From positions 124,001 through 188,000 of the forward strand of contig NZ_JAJSAQ010000005.1 of assembly GCF_021729075.1 (NCBI RefSeq): a stretch of 64,000 nt of DNA. Reading direction: 5' to 3'. Positions 17,484 to 25,853 of the stretch are shown piece after piece. The translations under genes were made by a program, and so were the position numbers. Each line of letters opens with the position of its first letter. Position 1 is the first letter of the stretch. The notes beneath the pieces are model-generated. The model was not told the DNA's origin and made no database searches. It saw nothing but the letters and a program-made list of their open reading frames with translations. Source of the DNA: Microbulbifer guangxiensis (lineage in GTDB: Bacteria; Pseudomonadota; Gammaproteobacteria; Pseudomonadales; Cellvibrionaceae).

Positions 17484-18656
17484 ATGTCGTGGTTACCCTG
17501 GAGCTGGCAATCCCCGCAGTGGCTGTGGCTGCTGCTGGTATTACTGATCCCACTGCTGATCCACCTGCTGCAGCGCAGTGCGCCGCGGGAAATCACCTTC
17601 GCCGCCGTCCACTGGCTACAGCGCCGCCAGCCGCAGAGCTGGAAACGCCTGCAGCTGCGTGATACCTGGCTGTTGTGCCTGCGGCTACTGCTGCTGGCGC
17701 TGCTTGTCGCACTGCTGGCAACCCCATTACTCCAAACGCGGGAAGAGGCCGGCCCGCTGCTACTGGTAGACCCGGCGGTGACGCCCAGCGAACTGGCCGC
17801 GTTTACCGAATTGAAAGGACCATTCGCGCAAGTACTGTGGTTACAGCCGCAGCCAGCACCGGTGGCCGACACCGATCCCCGCGCCAACGACAGCTGGCAC
17901 AGTGTCTCCACACTGGCGGCAGAGCCGCGCTATCGCCGCGCCCACATTCTGCTTCACCCGGGTACAGCCACCGGTTACCGCGCCCTGCGCTACAGCCCTC
18001 ACTGGCAGTGGCATAGCAGTGGCTCCACCGACAGTGTGTTGATTGATGCTCACACCCCCACGCCTTCCATCGCAATCATCGGCGAGGCACCGGCCTGGCT
18101 GACGCCGGTCATACAGCAGCTGGCGGAGAGCGGTAGCGCCCGGCTGGAACCACAGCGACTGGCGGATCCGGGGCTGCTGGATCCGCAGAAATTCGACTGG
18201 CTGCTCTACAACCGACCGGGCCTTCTGCCACAGGCAGCCCTCTCATTCGCACGCGCCGGTGGACTGCTGCTGAGTGACAGCTCGGTGACAATCCCAGAGA
18301 CACTCAACTTTGTGCCCCTGACCGATGATGGCGGACCCTCTCGCGAGGCAGTTGCGCTGGGGCGCGGCAGCTGGTTGCGCTACCGGGGCAACTGGCAGGA
18401 CGCGGCCTTCTATCGTCGCACCCGGCTACCGGAGCAGCTTTGGCTACAGTGGTCGCAGCAGGACTGGCCGCTTCAGGCAGCGCAGCAACCGCGCTGGCCG
18501 GCAGGCAAACCACGGGGCCTACCCGTAGCCGACAGCGAGGTGACGCCTGTTTCCCGTGAGCCGCTGCAGCAGCCACTGCTGCTGGTGCTGGTGCTGTTGC
18601 TGGTACTGCTGGTGGAGCGAGCGCTCACATTGTCGCGGAGGCAGGTCCATGGATAA
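17484..18656 (+). CDS. BatA N-terminal domain membrane protein
   Basis: The 390-residue protein has two N-terminal membrane helices (about 8-30 and 58-76) around the sequence LIHLLQRSAPREITFAAVHW, the BatA/aerotolerance N-terminal motif. A soluble, probably periplasmic, region of about 280 residues follows, then a C-terminal membrane helix rich in leucine and valine (about 360-380). It lacks a complete vWA domain. Such proteins accompany MoxR-DUF58 pairs. Its last eight bases overlap the next gene. Confidence 0.8.
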   Translation: MSWLPWSWQSPQWLWLLLVLLIPLLIHLLQRSAPREITFAAVHWLQRRQPQSWKRLQLRDTWLLCLRLLLLALLVALLATPLLQTREEAGPLLLVDPAVTPSELAAFTELKGPFAQVLWLQPQPAPVADTDPRANDSWHSVSTLAAEPRYRRAHILLHPGTATGYRALRYSPHWQWHSSGSTDSVLIDAHTPTPSIAIIGEAPAWLTPVIQQLAESGSARLEPQRLADPGLLDPQKFDWLLYNRPGLLPQAALSFARAGGLLLSDSSVTIPETLNFVPLTDDGGPSREAVALGRGSWLRYRGNWQDAAFYRRTRLPEQLWLQWSQQDWPLQAAQQPRWPAGKPRGLPVADSEVTPVSREPLQQPLLLVLVLLLVLLVERALTLSRRQVHG

Positions 18657-20985
18657 CCCGATGGGTCACCGCACTTCCGCATCCTTGCCCGCATCCTTGC
18701 CCGCACCCCTGCCCGCCCCGCTGCAATGTGCGCGGCGCCGCTGGCGCGCGCGGGGCCTGGCTCCGTATATCGTGCTGGCGTTACTGATGGTATTGCTGGG
18801 CCTGGCAAACTACAGCCTGCTGGGTTGGCCCCTGTGGAGCGGCGTCGGGGCCGCGCTGATTGCCGGGCTGGGCGCCTGGCTGGATCGCCGCTGGCAGCCC
18901 AGCGACCGGGCCCTATGTGCGCTGCTGGACGCCCGCTACCCTCAATTGCAGGACAGCAGTGCCCTGCTGCTTGAGTCTCCAGAATCGCTGCCACCACTCG
19001 CCCGCCTGCAGCAGCAGCGCACCTGCGCCGCGCTGGAGCAATTGATGGCCGGTGGAGCACTGCAACACTTCCAGCCGCAGGGCTGGCGACCTGCCATTCG
19101 CCTCACCCTGGTTCTGTGTCTGGCAGTGCTGCTGGCCCCGGTGATGGTTTCGATATCTGAGCTGTTGGTGGATAAGCCGGGTTCCGCACAGGGCGAAACA
19201 ATCCCATCGACGCAAACGGATGAAGCGGACATGCCAGATACCATCCGCATTCGCAGTGCACAGGTTCTGGTAACGCCACCCATGTACACCGGCCTGCCGG
19301 AGCAGCAACAGGCACTGCAGGTAAGCGCGCCCGAAAATGCCCGCGCGCAGTGGTCGGTGATCCTTTCCGGCCCGGCGCAAGAACTGCAGATGCAGGCCGC
19401 GGATGCGGAGTTCGATTTTCAGCCACAGGGAGAAGTGCCTACCAGCAAGTGGGTGCTGGAGCGCCAGCTTACAGAGAGTGACTTCTACCAGCTGGCGGTA
19501 ACCCGCAACGGTCGTGAGATGCTGTTGCCGGCAATCCACAATATCGAGGTGACCCCGGACCGGGCGCCGCAATTCGACTTCAGCCTGCCCCGCGACAGCC
19601 TGACGCTGGTGAACAGCGGGCTGGCTTCCGGTGATGCGGCGCTGCGGGTGGTCGTCACCGTGGAAGACGACTTCCATGTCGGGGACACCGCACTGGTGGT
19701 GACCCTGGCCAGCGGCAACGGTGAGAACGTGCGCTTTCGCAACGAGCGCATTCCGCTGCAACCAGTCTCCGCCGATGGACCGCGACAGCGCTTTGAATTC
19801 CAGGTCCCGGTGGAGCGGTTCGCGATCGAGCCCGGCGATGAGCTCTACTGGTTCCTCGAAACCTCCGACAACCGCGCTCCCACTGCAAACGTCGCCTCAA
19901 GCCAGCGCTTTATCCTGCGTTGGCAGCAGGAAGAAATCTTCGGCCTGAGTGATGCCGAGGGCATGGCGATCAAGGTGATGCCGGAATATTTCCGCAGCCA
20001 GCGCCAGCTGATTATCGACACACAAGCGCTGCTGGCCGACCAGCCGGAAATCTCCCCGGACGAATTCAGCAAGCGCGCCGAATCGCTTGCCCATGAACAG
20101 AACCTGCTGCGTATGCGCTATGGCAAGTTCCTCGGCGAGGAGGACTCGGCGATGGAGCAACACGATGATGCCGGGATGGCGCCCGACGAACCGGGACATG
20201 AAAAAGGACATGGTCATAGCGGACCAGGCCATGACAGCCACGGGGACGGAGAGAGCGGCAGACATGCCGGTGAGAGTAGCGGTCCGCAGCAGGAAAGCAC
20301 ACGGTTTGGCGATGCTGCCGGTATTGTCGCGTCGGCGGGTCACCAGCACGACAATTCCGAGCACGCCACCCTGTTCGATCCGCAGACAAAGGAACTGCTG
20401 CGCAGCGCCCTCAATGCCATGTGGAGTTCCTGGCGCGAGCTGTCGATCGTTGAGCCACAGGCGTCGCTGCCGCACCAGCATCGCGCCCTGCGTTTTATCA
20501 AAGAAGTTCAGCAGGCGTCGCGCATCTACCTGCAGCGGGTCGGCTTTGAGCCCCCGCCCATCGATGAAGAGCGCCGCCTGACCGGCGAGCGCGACGAGGT
20601 AGCACCGCCACCGGTTGCAGCAAGTTTCGACGACCCTGACCGCACCCGGCTGGAATCCACCCTGCGGAGTCTGCTGGCCGGCGATATCCCAGCGGAGGAA
20701 GACATCGCCGCGCTGCCGGCGTTGCTACAGGCTGCAAAGCAGTCCGCACCGCAACGGGTAAGGAAACACCTGGAAGTCAGTAAGGCGCTGCGGCGATTCC
20801 GTCAGGATCCCACGTGCATCCAGTGTCGTCGGGAACTGCAGGCACAGCTCTACCAGCTGCTGCCCTCGCCGGCAGCGGCGCCCTCTCTGCCAGCCACTGG
20901 CGACAGCAACGGCAGCTATGCCGATTGGATGCGGGCCGCCAACACGCGCAATGGACAGGCAGAGCAAAGTGGGGAGACGCCATGA
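18649..20985 (+). CDS. Large membrane-anchored protein with His-rich segment, MoxR-operon (DUF4175-like)
   Basis: This 778-residue protein has two closely spaced hydrophobic helices near the N-terminus (about 40-82), a long mostly beta-rich region, a helical region, and a C-terminal domain containing ALRFIKEVQQASRIYLQRVG. Residues about 505-560 are rich in His, Gly and Asp (GHEKGHGHSGPGHDSHGDG), possibly binding metal. A short Pro/Ala/Leu/Ser tandem repeat lies at residues 12-26. The start chosen is the ATG at 18649, overlapping the previous stop and preceded by GGAGG; an open frame further upstream is only an out-of-frame shadow of the previous gene. It resembles DUF4175-type proteins found beside moxR loci, but no function is known. 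Confidence 0.75.
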   Translation: MDNPMGHRTSASLPASLPAPLPAPLQCARRRWRARGLAPYIVLALLMVLLGLANYSLLGWPLWSGVGAALIAGLGAWLDRRWQPSDRALCALLDARYPQLQDSSALLLESPESLPPLARLQQQRTCAALEQLMAGGALQHFQPQGWRPAIRLTLVLCLAVLLAPVMVSISELLVDKPGSAQGETIPSTQTDEADMPDTIRIRSAQVLVTPPMYTGLPEQQQALQVSAPENARAQWSVILSGPAQELQMQAADAEFDFQPQGEVPTSKWVLERQLTESDFYQLAVTRNGREMLLPAIHNIEVTPDRAPQFDFSLPRDSLTLVNSGLASGDAALRVVVTVEDDFHVGDTALVVTLASGNGENVRFRNERIPLQPVSADGPRQRFEFQVPVERFAIEPGDELYWFLETSDNRAPTANVASSQRFILRWQQEEIFGLSDAEGMAIKVMPEYFRSQRQLIIDTQALLADQPEISPDEFSKRAESLAHEQNLLRMRYGKFLGEEDSAMEQHDDAGMAPDEPGHEKGHGHSGPGHDSHGDGESGRHAGESSGPQQESTRFGDAAGIVASAGHQHDNSEHATLFDPQTKELLRSALNAMWSSWRELSIVEPQASLPHQHRALRFIKEVQQASRIYLQRVGFEPPPIDEERRLTGERDEVAPPPVAASFDDPDRTRLESTLRSLLAGDIPAEEDIAALPALLQAAKQSAPQRVRKHLEVSKALRRFRQDPTCIQCRRELQAQLYQLLPSPAAAPSLPATGDSNGSYADWMRAANTRNGQAEQSGETP

Positions 20986-22718
20986 GCTGGTGGATCACCG
21001 CAACCTGTATCAGCGGCGCCCTGTTGTCACTCTTGCTGGTCGCCCGACGTCGTACTTCGATACCCCGGCGCGCCGCTGCCGCGCTGCTGCAGATCGCTAT
21101 CTGGTTGAGCACGTGGCTGCTGGTTCAGCCACCGCAACTACTGCCCGCGCCGGACGCCGCGTTACTGGACAGTAACCGCCTGGTTGTCAGCAATGACCCG
21201 GGCCCGTCGACGGCAAGCCCGCGCCAGGCGATCACACCAGCGCTCACGGATAGTGAATTTGCCGCACTGCCGGCGCTGACGGTGAGCGGCACTGGCTTGT
21301 ACCGGGAGGAATTCGTAACGCTTCCACCGGTGCGGCTGGAAGCGGAAAATACTGATCCCGCTGTCGGCGCGAATGATGGCTGGCTGCCGCGCTGGTCACA
21401 GCGGTTAACCCTGGGCCAGGAGCTTTCCCTGCAGCTGTCCTTCCCCGCCGAACTGCCCGCAGATACCCCGGTGAAGCTGCTCAATCCCTTCGGCACCATC
21501 GTGGCAGAAAGCACTATCGGGGCCGCCGGCACTGCCAATAGCGTCAAACTGGCCGATACACCGCGACTGGCCGGGCACTGGGAATACCAGGTGCAGCTTG
21601 GTGAGGGCCAGACCGCGAGCCGCGAAGCCCTGCCGGTGCAGGTGGATCGGGGCGAGCAGCCCAGGATATTACTGTGGCTGGCCCGGCCGGGCTTTGAGTC
21701 CGCCGCGCTGTCCCGCTGGCTGCGGGAATCCGGTGTCCCGACCAGGGTCGTGACCCGGCTGGCCCCGGGGATCGAACGCACGCGGAATCTGAATGGTTTC
21801 GACGACGGCGGTCGCGCGCCATTGGACCCCGCCTATAACTTCGATCTGCTGATCCTCGACAGCCAGCTGTGGCCACAACTGGACCGGCACCAGCGAGAAC
21901 AGCTGCAGCAACGACAATCGGTACTGTGGCTGGTGGGCGACGAGACCCCGGTCGACTTTATCGATTACGCCCGCGCAATCGGCATGCCGCTTGAACGCAG
22001 CACCGCCACCGAACTGCGGGCGCCCTCCGCCGACCGCGAGACCCCGGCCCTGTGCACCAGCGGTTTCCAGCCCGCTGCACTTCAGTCCGGAGACCACTTA
22101 CTGCGGGGCACCCCCATCGGCCCCGGCAGGGTCGATGATATTGCGCTCTACTGGGGCCGCGCGGAGACCGATGGAGCACTGGGGTTCGTGTTTTTCCGCA
22201 ACAGCTATCGCTGGATTACCGCCGGCTACAGCGATGCGTTTGCACGCCTTTGGCAGGGGGTGCTGGAGCCGCAACTGGCCTATCTGGGCCGCGGGGCACC
22301 GGTGGCAGTGCGCGAGGCGATGCCCCGCGCCGGGTACCGGGTAACCCTGTGTAGCAAAGGGTTCACCGGTAAGGCGCCGACACTGTCTGCGGTCGACGGC
22401 GAGCAGCGTCTCGAGGGGGCGCCATCCGCTCATGGCTGTTACGCCTACTGGCCACGGGAGCAAGGCTGGTACCAACTGCAGGGGACGAATGACTCAGACG
22501 TGGCGCCATTCAACCTGTATGTATTCGCCGCCGATGCATGGCCGGACTGGCAGCGTTCGCTGAAAGTAGAAGCGACACAACAGATGGCCACCGCGAGGCT
22601 GGGGCCCGCGATCGATTCGCCGGCACCGAACCGGCCCCTTCCCCGCCACTGGCTGGGGCTTTTATTGATAGGCCTGTTGGCAATGAGCTGGTGGGCGGAG
22701 CGGAAACTTAAACGCTAG
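20982..22718 (+). CDS. Membrane-anchored protein, last gene of the TldD/MoxR operon
   Basis: The 578-residue protein begins with two hydrophobic segments (about 1-20 and 30-48), a large presumably periplasmic part, and ends with a membrane helix (HWLGLLLIGLLAMSWW) and a basic tail. This Bat-like topology places the bulk in the periplasm. Its ATG overlaps the preceding stop (ATGA), so it is translationally coupled. The central region contains LLILDSQLWPQLDRHQREQL, reminiscent of glutamine-amidotransferase-like folds in related operon proteins, but no catalytic residues are recognised. Confidence 0.7.
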   Translation: MSWWITATCISGALLSLLLVARRRTSIPRRAAAALLQIAIWLSTWLLVQPPQLLPAPDAALLDSNRLVVSNDPGPSTASPRQAITPALTDSEFAALPALTVSGTGLYREEFVTLPPVRLEAENTDPAVGANDGWLPRWSQRLTLGQELSLQLSFPAELPADTPVKLLNPFGTIVAESTIGAAGTANSVKLADTPRLAGHWEYQVQLGEGQTASREALPVQVDRGEQPRILLWLARPGFESAALSRWLRESGVPTRVVTRLAPGIERTRNLNGFDDGGRAPLDPAYNFDLLILDSQLWPQLDRHQREQLQQRQSVLWLVGDETPVDFIDYARAIGMPLERSTATELRAPSADRETPALCTSGFQPAALQSGDHLLRGTPIGPGRVDDIALYWGRAETDGALGFVFFRNSYRWITAGYSDAFARLWQGVLEPQLAYLGRGAPVAVREAMPRAGYRVTLCSKGFTGKAPTLSAVDGEQRLEGAPSAHGCYAYWPREQGWYQLQGTNDSDVAPFNLYVFAADAWPDWQRSLKVEATQQMATARLGPAIDSPAPNRPLPRHWLGLLLIGLLAMSWWAERKLKR

Positions 22719-22753
22719 AGCAGCGTCATTCGTCGCCTTGAACCTGCTGAGCG

Positions 22754-23281
22754 TTATTCTTCCAGCGACTCGCTGCTATGGTCGACAAAGATCAGCTGGT
22801 CGGTGGCAAAGCCGAGTGCTTTTGCCCGGGCCACCAGACGATCGATGGTTTTCTGTGGCAATTCCGGTGTGCGGGCGAGGATCCACAGGTTGGATTTGTT
22901 GTAACCACTCACCAGGGCATAGCGGTAATCCGGATCCAGCTCGACCACCACATAAGACGCGTAAAACGGCCCGAAGAAAGAGACCTTCAGGTGGCCGACA
23001 TTGTTGCTGCCGGCAAACCTGGCGCGTCCCTCGGCGACCTTCCACTCGCCCTCCCCGACCTGAAAGCCGCGGTTCACGACCCGGACGGTGCCGTCTTCAT
23101 TGAGGCTGTAGGTGGCGGTGACGTGGCTCATACCGCGCTCGAAGGAGTGATCCAGCCGTGCAATTTCGTACCACTTGCCCAGATAGCGGTCCAGTTCGAA
23201 GTTGCGCACTGGTTCGACATTTTCCGGCAGGCCAGTACAGGCCGATAACCAGAGGCACAGGGGCAATAACCATCGCTTCAC
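22754..23281 (-). CDS. blc: Outer membrane lipoprotein Blc (bacterial lipocalin)
   Basis: The 175-residue lipoprotein has a signal peptide ending in LSAC. The lipocalin signature YLGKWYEIARLDHSFERG (about 33-50) follows, then TATYSLNEDGTVRVVNRG and VVELDPDYRYALVSGYNKSN, as in E. coli Blc. It is an outer-membrane lipid-binding protein thought to handle lysophospholipids. It is convergent with the end of the MoxR operon and reads from a promoter near 23300. Confidence 0.95.
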   Translation of the reverse strand: MKRWLLPLCLWLSACTGLPENVEPVRNFELDRYLGKWYEIARLDHSFERGMSHVTATYSLNEDGTVRVVNRGFQVGEGEWKVAEGRARFAGSNNVGHLKVSFFGPFYASYVVVELDPDYRYALVSGYNKSNLWILARTPELPQKTIDRLVARAKALGFATDQLIFVDHSSESLEE

Positions 23282-23322
23282 GGCGGTGCTCCTTCTCCTG
23301 CGGGTGGGGCGCCAAACAACGA

Positions 23323-23342
23323 GGCCATCCTCGCGGATGGCC
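23323..23342 (-). terminator. Hairpin after fpr
   Basis: A perfect eight-base stem (GGCCATCC/GGATGGCC) closes a four-base loop that reads GCGA on the minus strand, followed on that strand by a T-rich stretch (TCGTTGTTT). It lies 33 bases beyond the fpr stop and is probably its intrinsic terminator, though the U-tract is imperfect. Confidence 0.55.
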
Positions 23343-23375
23343 CCTTAGCGTTCAGTGTAGTTCAGCGCCAGCGGA

Positions 23376-24152
23376 TTACTTCTCCACGAACGCGCGCTCG
23401 ATGACGTATTCGTGGGGAATTCCGGCACGGGTCTCGCGGAAACCCCACTCGTCGAGGATGCTGGTGAGCTCTTTCAGCATCGCCGGACTGCCGCAGAGCA
23501 TAAAGCGGTCCGCCTCGAGATTTGGCTGGGGCACCCCCAGATCGGTGAACAGCTTGCCGGAACGCATCAGGTCCGTGAGCCGGCCAGTGTTCCTATAGGG
23601 CTCACGGGTCACCGTGGGGTAGTAGAGCAACTGGTCCCGCACCATCTCACCAAAATATTCATGGTTGGGCAGCTCGTTTTCGATCTGGTCCTGATAGGCC
23701 AGTTCGGACACGTAGCGCACCCCGTGGGTCAGGATTACCTGATCGAAGCGCTCGTACACATCCGGGTCCTTGATGATACTCAGGAACGGTGCCAGGCCGG
23801 TGCCGGTGGACAACAGCCACAGGCGCTTGCCGGGCAGCAGGTGATCCGCCACCAGGGTGCCGGTGGGCTTGCGGCCGACGAAGATCTCGTCGCCGGGCGC
23901 AATCTTCTGCAGGCGCGAGGTCAGCGGGCCATCGGGCACCTTGATACTGAAAAACTCCAGCTCGTCCTCGTAATTGGCGCTGGCAATGGAATAAGCCCGC
24001 AACAACGGGCGGCCGTTGTCCTGCGGCAGGCCGATCATGACGAAATGGCCATTTTCAAAACGGAAACCCGGGTCCCGTGTGGTCTTGAAACTGAACAGCG
24101 TCTCGTTCCAGTGATGGACTTCCAGCACCTTTTCTATATTCAAATTGGACAT
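23376..24152 (-). CDS. fpr: Ferredoxin/flavodoxin-NADP+ reductase
   Basis: The 258-residue FAD enzyme transfers electrons between NADPH and ferredoxin or flavodoxin. It shows the FAD-binding RAYSIAS motif, the FSIKVPDGPLTSRL block, STGTGLAPFLS for NADP(H), and the C-terminal VIERAFVEK of the bacterial subclass I family. A LysR regulator gene is divergent, 123 bases away, the arrangement of fpr and finR in pseudomonads, where FinR activates fpr under oxidative stress. Confidence 0.95.
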   Translation of the reverse strand: MSNLNIEKVLEVHHWNETLFSFKTTRDPGFRFENGHFVMIGLPQDNGRPLLRAYSIASANYEDELEFFSIKVPDGPLTSRLQKIAPGDEIFVGRKPTGTLVADHLLPGKRLWLLSTGTGLAPFLSIIKDPDVYERFDQVILTHGVRYVSELAYQDQIENELPNHEYFGEMVRDQLLYYPTVTREPYRNTGRLTDLMRSGKLFTDLGVPQPNLEADRFMLCGSPAMLKELTSILDEWGFRETRAGIPHEYVIERAFVEK

Positions 24153-24242
24153 TTCCTTAGAACCGCTTATTCCTGAATACTCTTAATAAAGGAATTCTAG
24201 CGCTGGTTTAACTATCGGCAAAATGGGATATTTCGATATTCC

Positions 24243-24261
24243 TTATCTTCTTTGTCGATAA
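24243..24261. promoter_or_regulatory. Candidate LysR-type operator between fpr and finR
   Basis: The sequence reads TTATC, nine bases, GATAA, and contains a T-N11-A core within a dyad, the usual shape of LysR-type operators. It lies 15 bases before the finR-like start codon. A second AT-rich dyad (ATAT-TTCG-ATAT) lies just upstream at about 24227-24238. Assignment as the FinR site is inference. Confidence 0.4.
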
Positions 24262-24275
24262 ACTGGGTTCCACCC

Positions 24276-25157
24276 ATGCGCTATACCCTGCGTCAGCTCG
24301 AGGTCTTCCTCGCCTGCGCCCACCACGAGAATGTCAGCCGGGCCGCCGCCGGGCTCAGCATGTCACAGTCCGCCGCCTCCACCGCACTGAAGGAGTTCGA
24401 GCAGCAGTTCGAGCTGCGCCTGTTCGAGCGCACCGGCAAGCGCCTGCGTCTGAACGAACTGGGGCGACAGCTGTGGCCGCGGGCAGAGGAACTGCTGGAG
24501 CGGGCGCGGGAACTGGAACAGACCCTCGCCGCCCACGGCGACCTGGGCCGCCTCAAGATCGGTGCCACCCTCACCATCGGCAATTACCTGGCCGCGGCAG
24601 TGATGGCCCGCTATATGGCGGAGCAGCCCGGCACGCGGGTCGAGCTGGAGGTGGCGAACACCGCAGCCATTGTCGACAAGGTTCTGGGCTTTGAACTGGA
24701 TCTGGGGCTGATCGAAGGGGAACTCAACCACCCGGACCTGGAGATGATCCCCTGGCGGGATGACGAGCTGGTGGTCTTCTGCGGGCCCGACCACCCACTC
24801 GCCGGCAAAAAGCGCCTCAGCGACGGGGATCTCTGTGAGGCCACCTGGATACTGCGCGAGCGCGGCTCGGGCACGCGGCAGACTTTCGAGCGCGCCCTGT
24901 CTGGGCTGTTGCCGAAGCTGCATATCCTGCTCGAACTCCAGCACACTGAAGCCATCAAGCGCGCGGTGGAAGCGGGCCTGGGCATCAGCTGCCTGTCACG
25001 GGTTTCCCTATCCGATGCGCTGAAGCGCGGTTCGCTGGTGGAGCTGCCCGTACCGCAGCGGGATTTCCGCCGCGAATTCCACTTCGTACTACACCGGCAG
25101 AAATACCGCAGCGCCGGTATCCAGCGCTGGCTGGAACTGTGCCGGCAGGACCACTGA
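24276..25157 (+). CDS. finR: LysR-family regulator, FinR-like
   Basis: The 293-residue regulator has an N-terminal winged helix-turn-helix (MRYTLRQLEVFLACA through NELGRQL, 1-66) and a LysR substrate-binding domain (about 90-290) containing LDLGLIEGEL and ILRERGSGTR. Divergence from fpr matches pseudomonad FinR, the activator of ferredoxin-NADP reductase; the symbol rests on this context. A TTG eight codons upstream is possible, but the ATG gives the standard LysR N-terminus. Confidence 0.85.
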   Translation: MRYTLRQLEVFLACAHHENVSRAAAGLSMSQSAASTALKEFEQQFELRLFERTGKRLRLNELGRQLWPRAEELLERARELEQTLAAHGDLGRLKIGATLTIGNYLAAAVMARYMAEQPGTRVELEVANTAAIVDKVLGFELDLGLIEGELNHPDLEMIPWRDDELVVFCGPDHPLAGKKRLSDGDLCEATWILRERGSGTRQTFERALSGLLPKLHILLELQHTEAIKRAVEAGLGISCLSRVSLSDALKRGSLVELPVPQRDFRREFHFVLHRQKYRSAGIQRWLELCRQDH

Positions 25158-25164
25158 GCACTGC

Positions 25165-25193
25165 AAAAAAAAGCCAGCCGCTGGGCGGCTGGC
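25165..25193 (-). terminator. Intrinsic terminator of the small lipoprotein gene
   Basis: A perfect nine-base stem (GCCAGCCGC/GCGGCTGGC, 25173-25181 and 25185-25193) with a three-base loop is followed on the minus strand by eight T. It ends transcription of the lipoprotein gene at 25229 and faces the end of finR, where it may also act as a weaker stop. Confidence 0.9.
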
Positions 25194-25228
25194 TTCCTCG
25201 ACTTGCTCGTCAGGCGACGGCAAAGACG

Positions 25229-25723
25229 TTATTCGACCGGGATCAGACTCGACTTGAGCGCTTCCGGTACCTGGTCGATGGTAGCGATAGTCAGACCATC
25301 GACACTGTTATTTGCAGTCAGCGGATGCATTTTGACATGCGCAGTTTCTGGCAGCTTCCACATGGCGCCGGTAGCCGGGTCCACGATCAGGATACCGGCG
25401 ATACCGCCGAACAGGATGTTGCCCCAGTACCAGCCATCAACGCCGGCCTTGAGCTCGAAGCTCTGCTCGTTGTAGCCCGCCATCTGGTACTTCACCGTGT
25501 AGCTGGCGGAGGAGAAAAAGCCGTCGGAGGCATCCAGGGTGATGGTGTCCGGAGTGACGCCGTTATGCACGTCGAGACCCGCCTCGTTGGTCACCGAGAA
25601 ATTGGCCCCGGAGGGGGTGCTGGCAATGGTGACGGGATACTTGCTGTCACTGATGATGCTGGCGCAACCGCTGGCCAGGGTCAGTACGGCGATGGAGGCC
25701 CCCAAGGTAATTTTCTTGAACAT
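25229..25723 (-). CDS. Small lipoprotein, PEGA-like
   Basis: The 164-residue protein has a signal peptide and lipobox LASGC (Cys20), then a beta-rich domain with VTIASTPSGANFSVTNEAG (PEGA-like) and a short hydrophobic stretch (GNILFGGIAGILIVDPATGAM). The middle hydrophobic glycine-rich part and the MWKLP block resemble small uncharacterised lipoproteins of gammaproteobacteria. Function unknown. Monocistronic, with its own terminator. Confidence 0.85.
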   Translation of the reverse strand: MFKKITLGASIAVLTLASGCASIISDSKYPVTIASTPSGANFSVTNEAGLDVHNGVTPDTITLDASDGFFSSASYTVKYQMAGYNEQSFELKAGVDGWYWGNILFGGIAGILIVDPATGAMWKLPETAHVKMHPLTANNSVDGLTIATIDQVPEALKSSLIPVE

Positions 25724-25853
25724 GATGGTTCCTGCTGTTGTTTTTGTCGTGCGGCTGGTGGCAATGAGCGCCAGCCGGGCGGCAGGTTAGCACGCCCGCC
25801 CTGCCATCCGGCATTTTTTTCATTACACGATATTACACAGGGGAAACCGGGCT

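Noticed and set aside
18556-18648. Upstream extension of the 778-residue protein (Cys/Trp-rich 31 residues)
   Set aside because: It is an out-of-frame reading of the BatA-like gene's C-terminal helix; ATG 18649 has a proper ribosome site.
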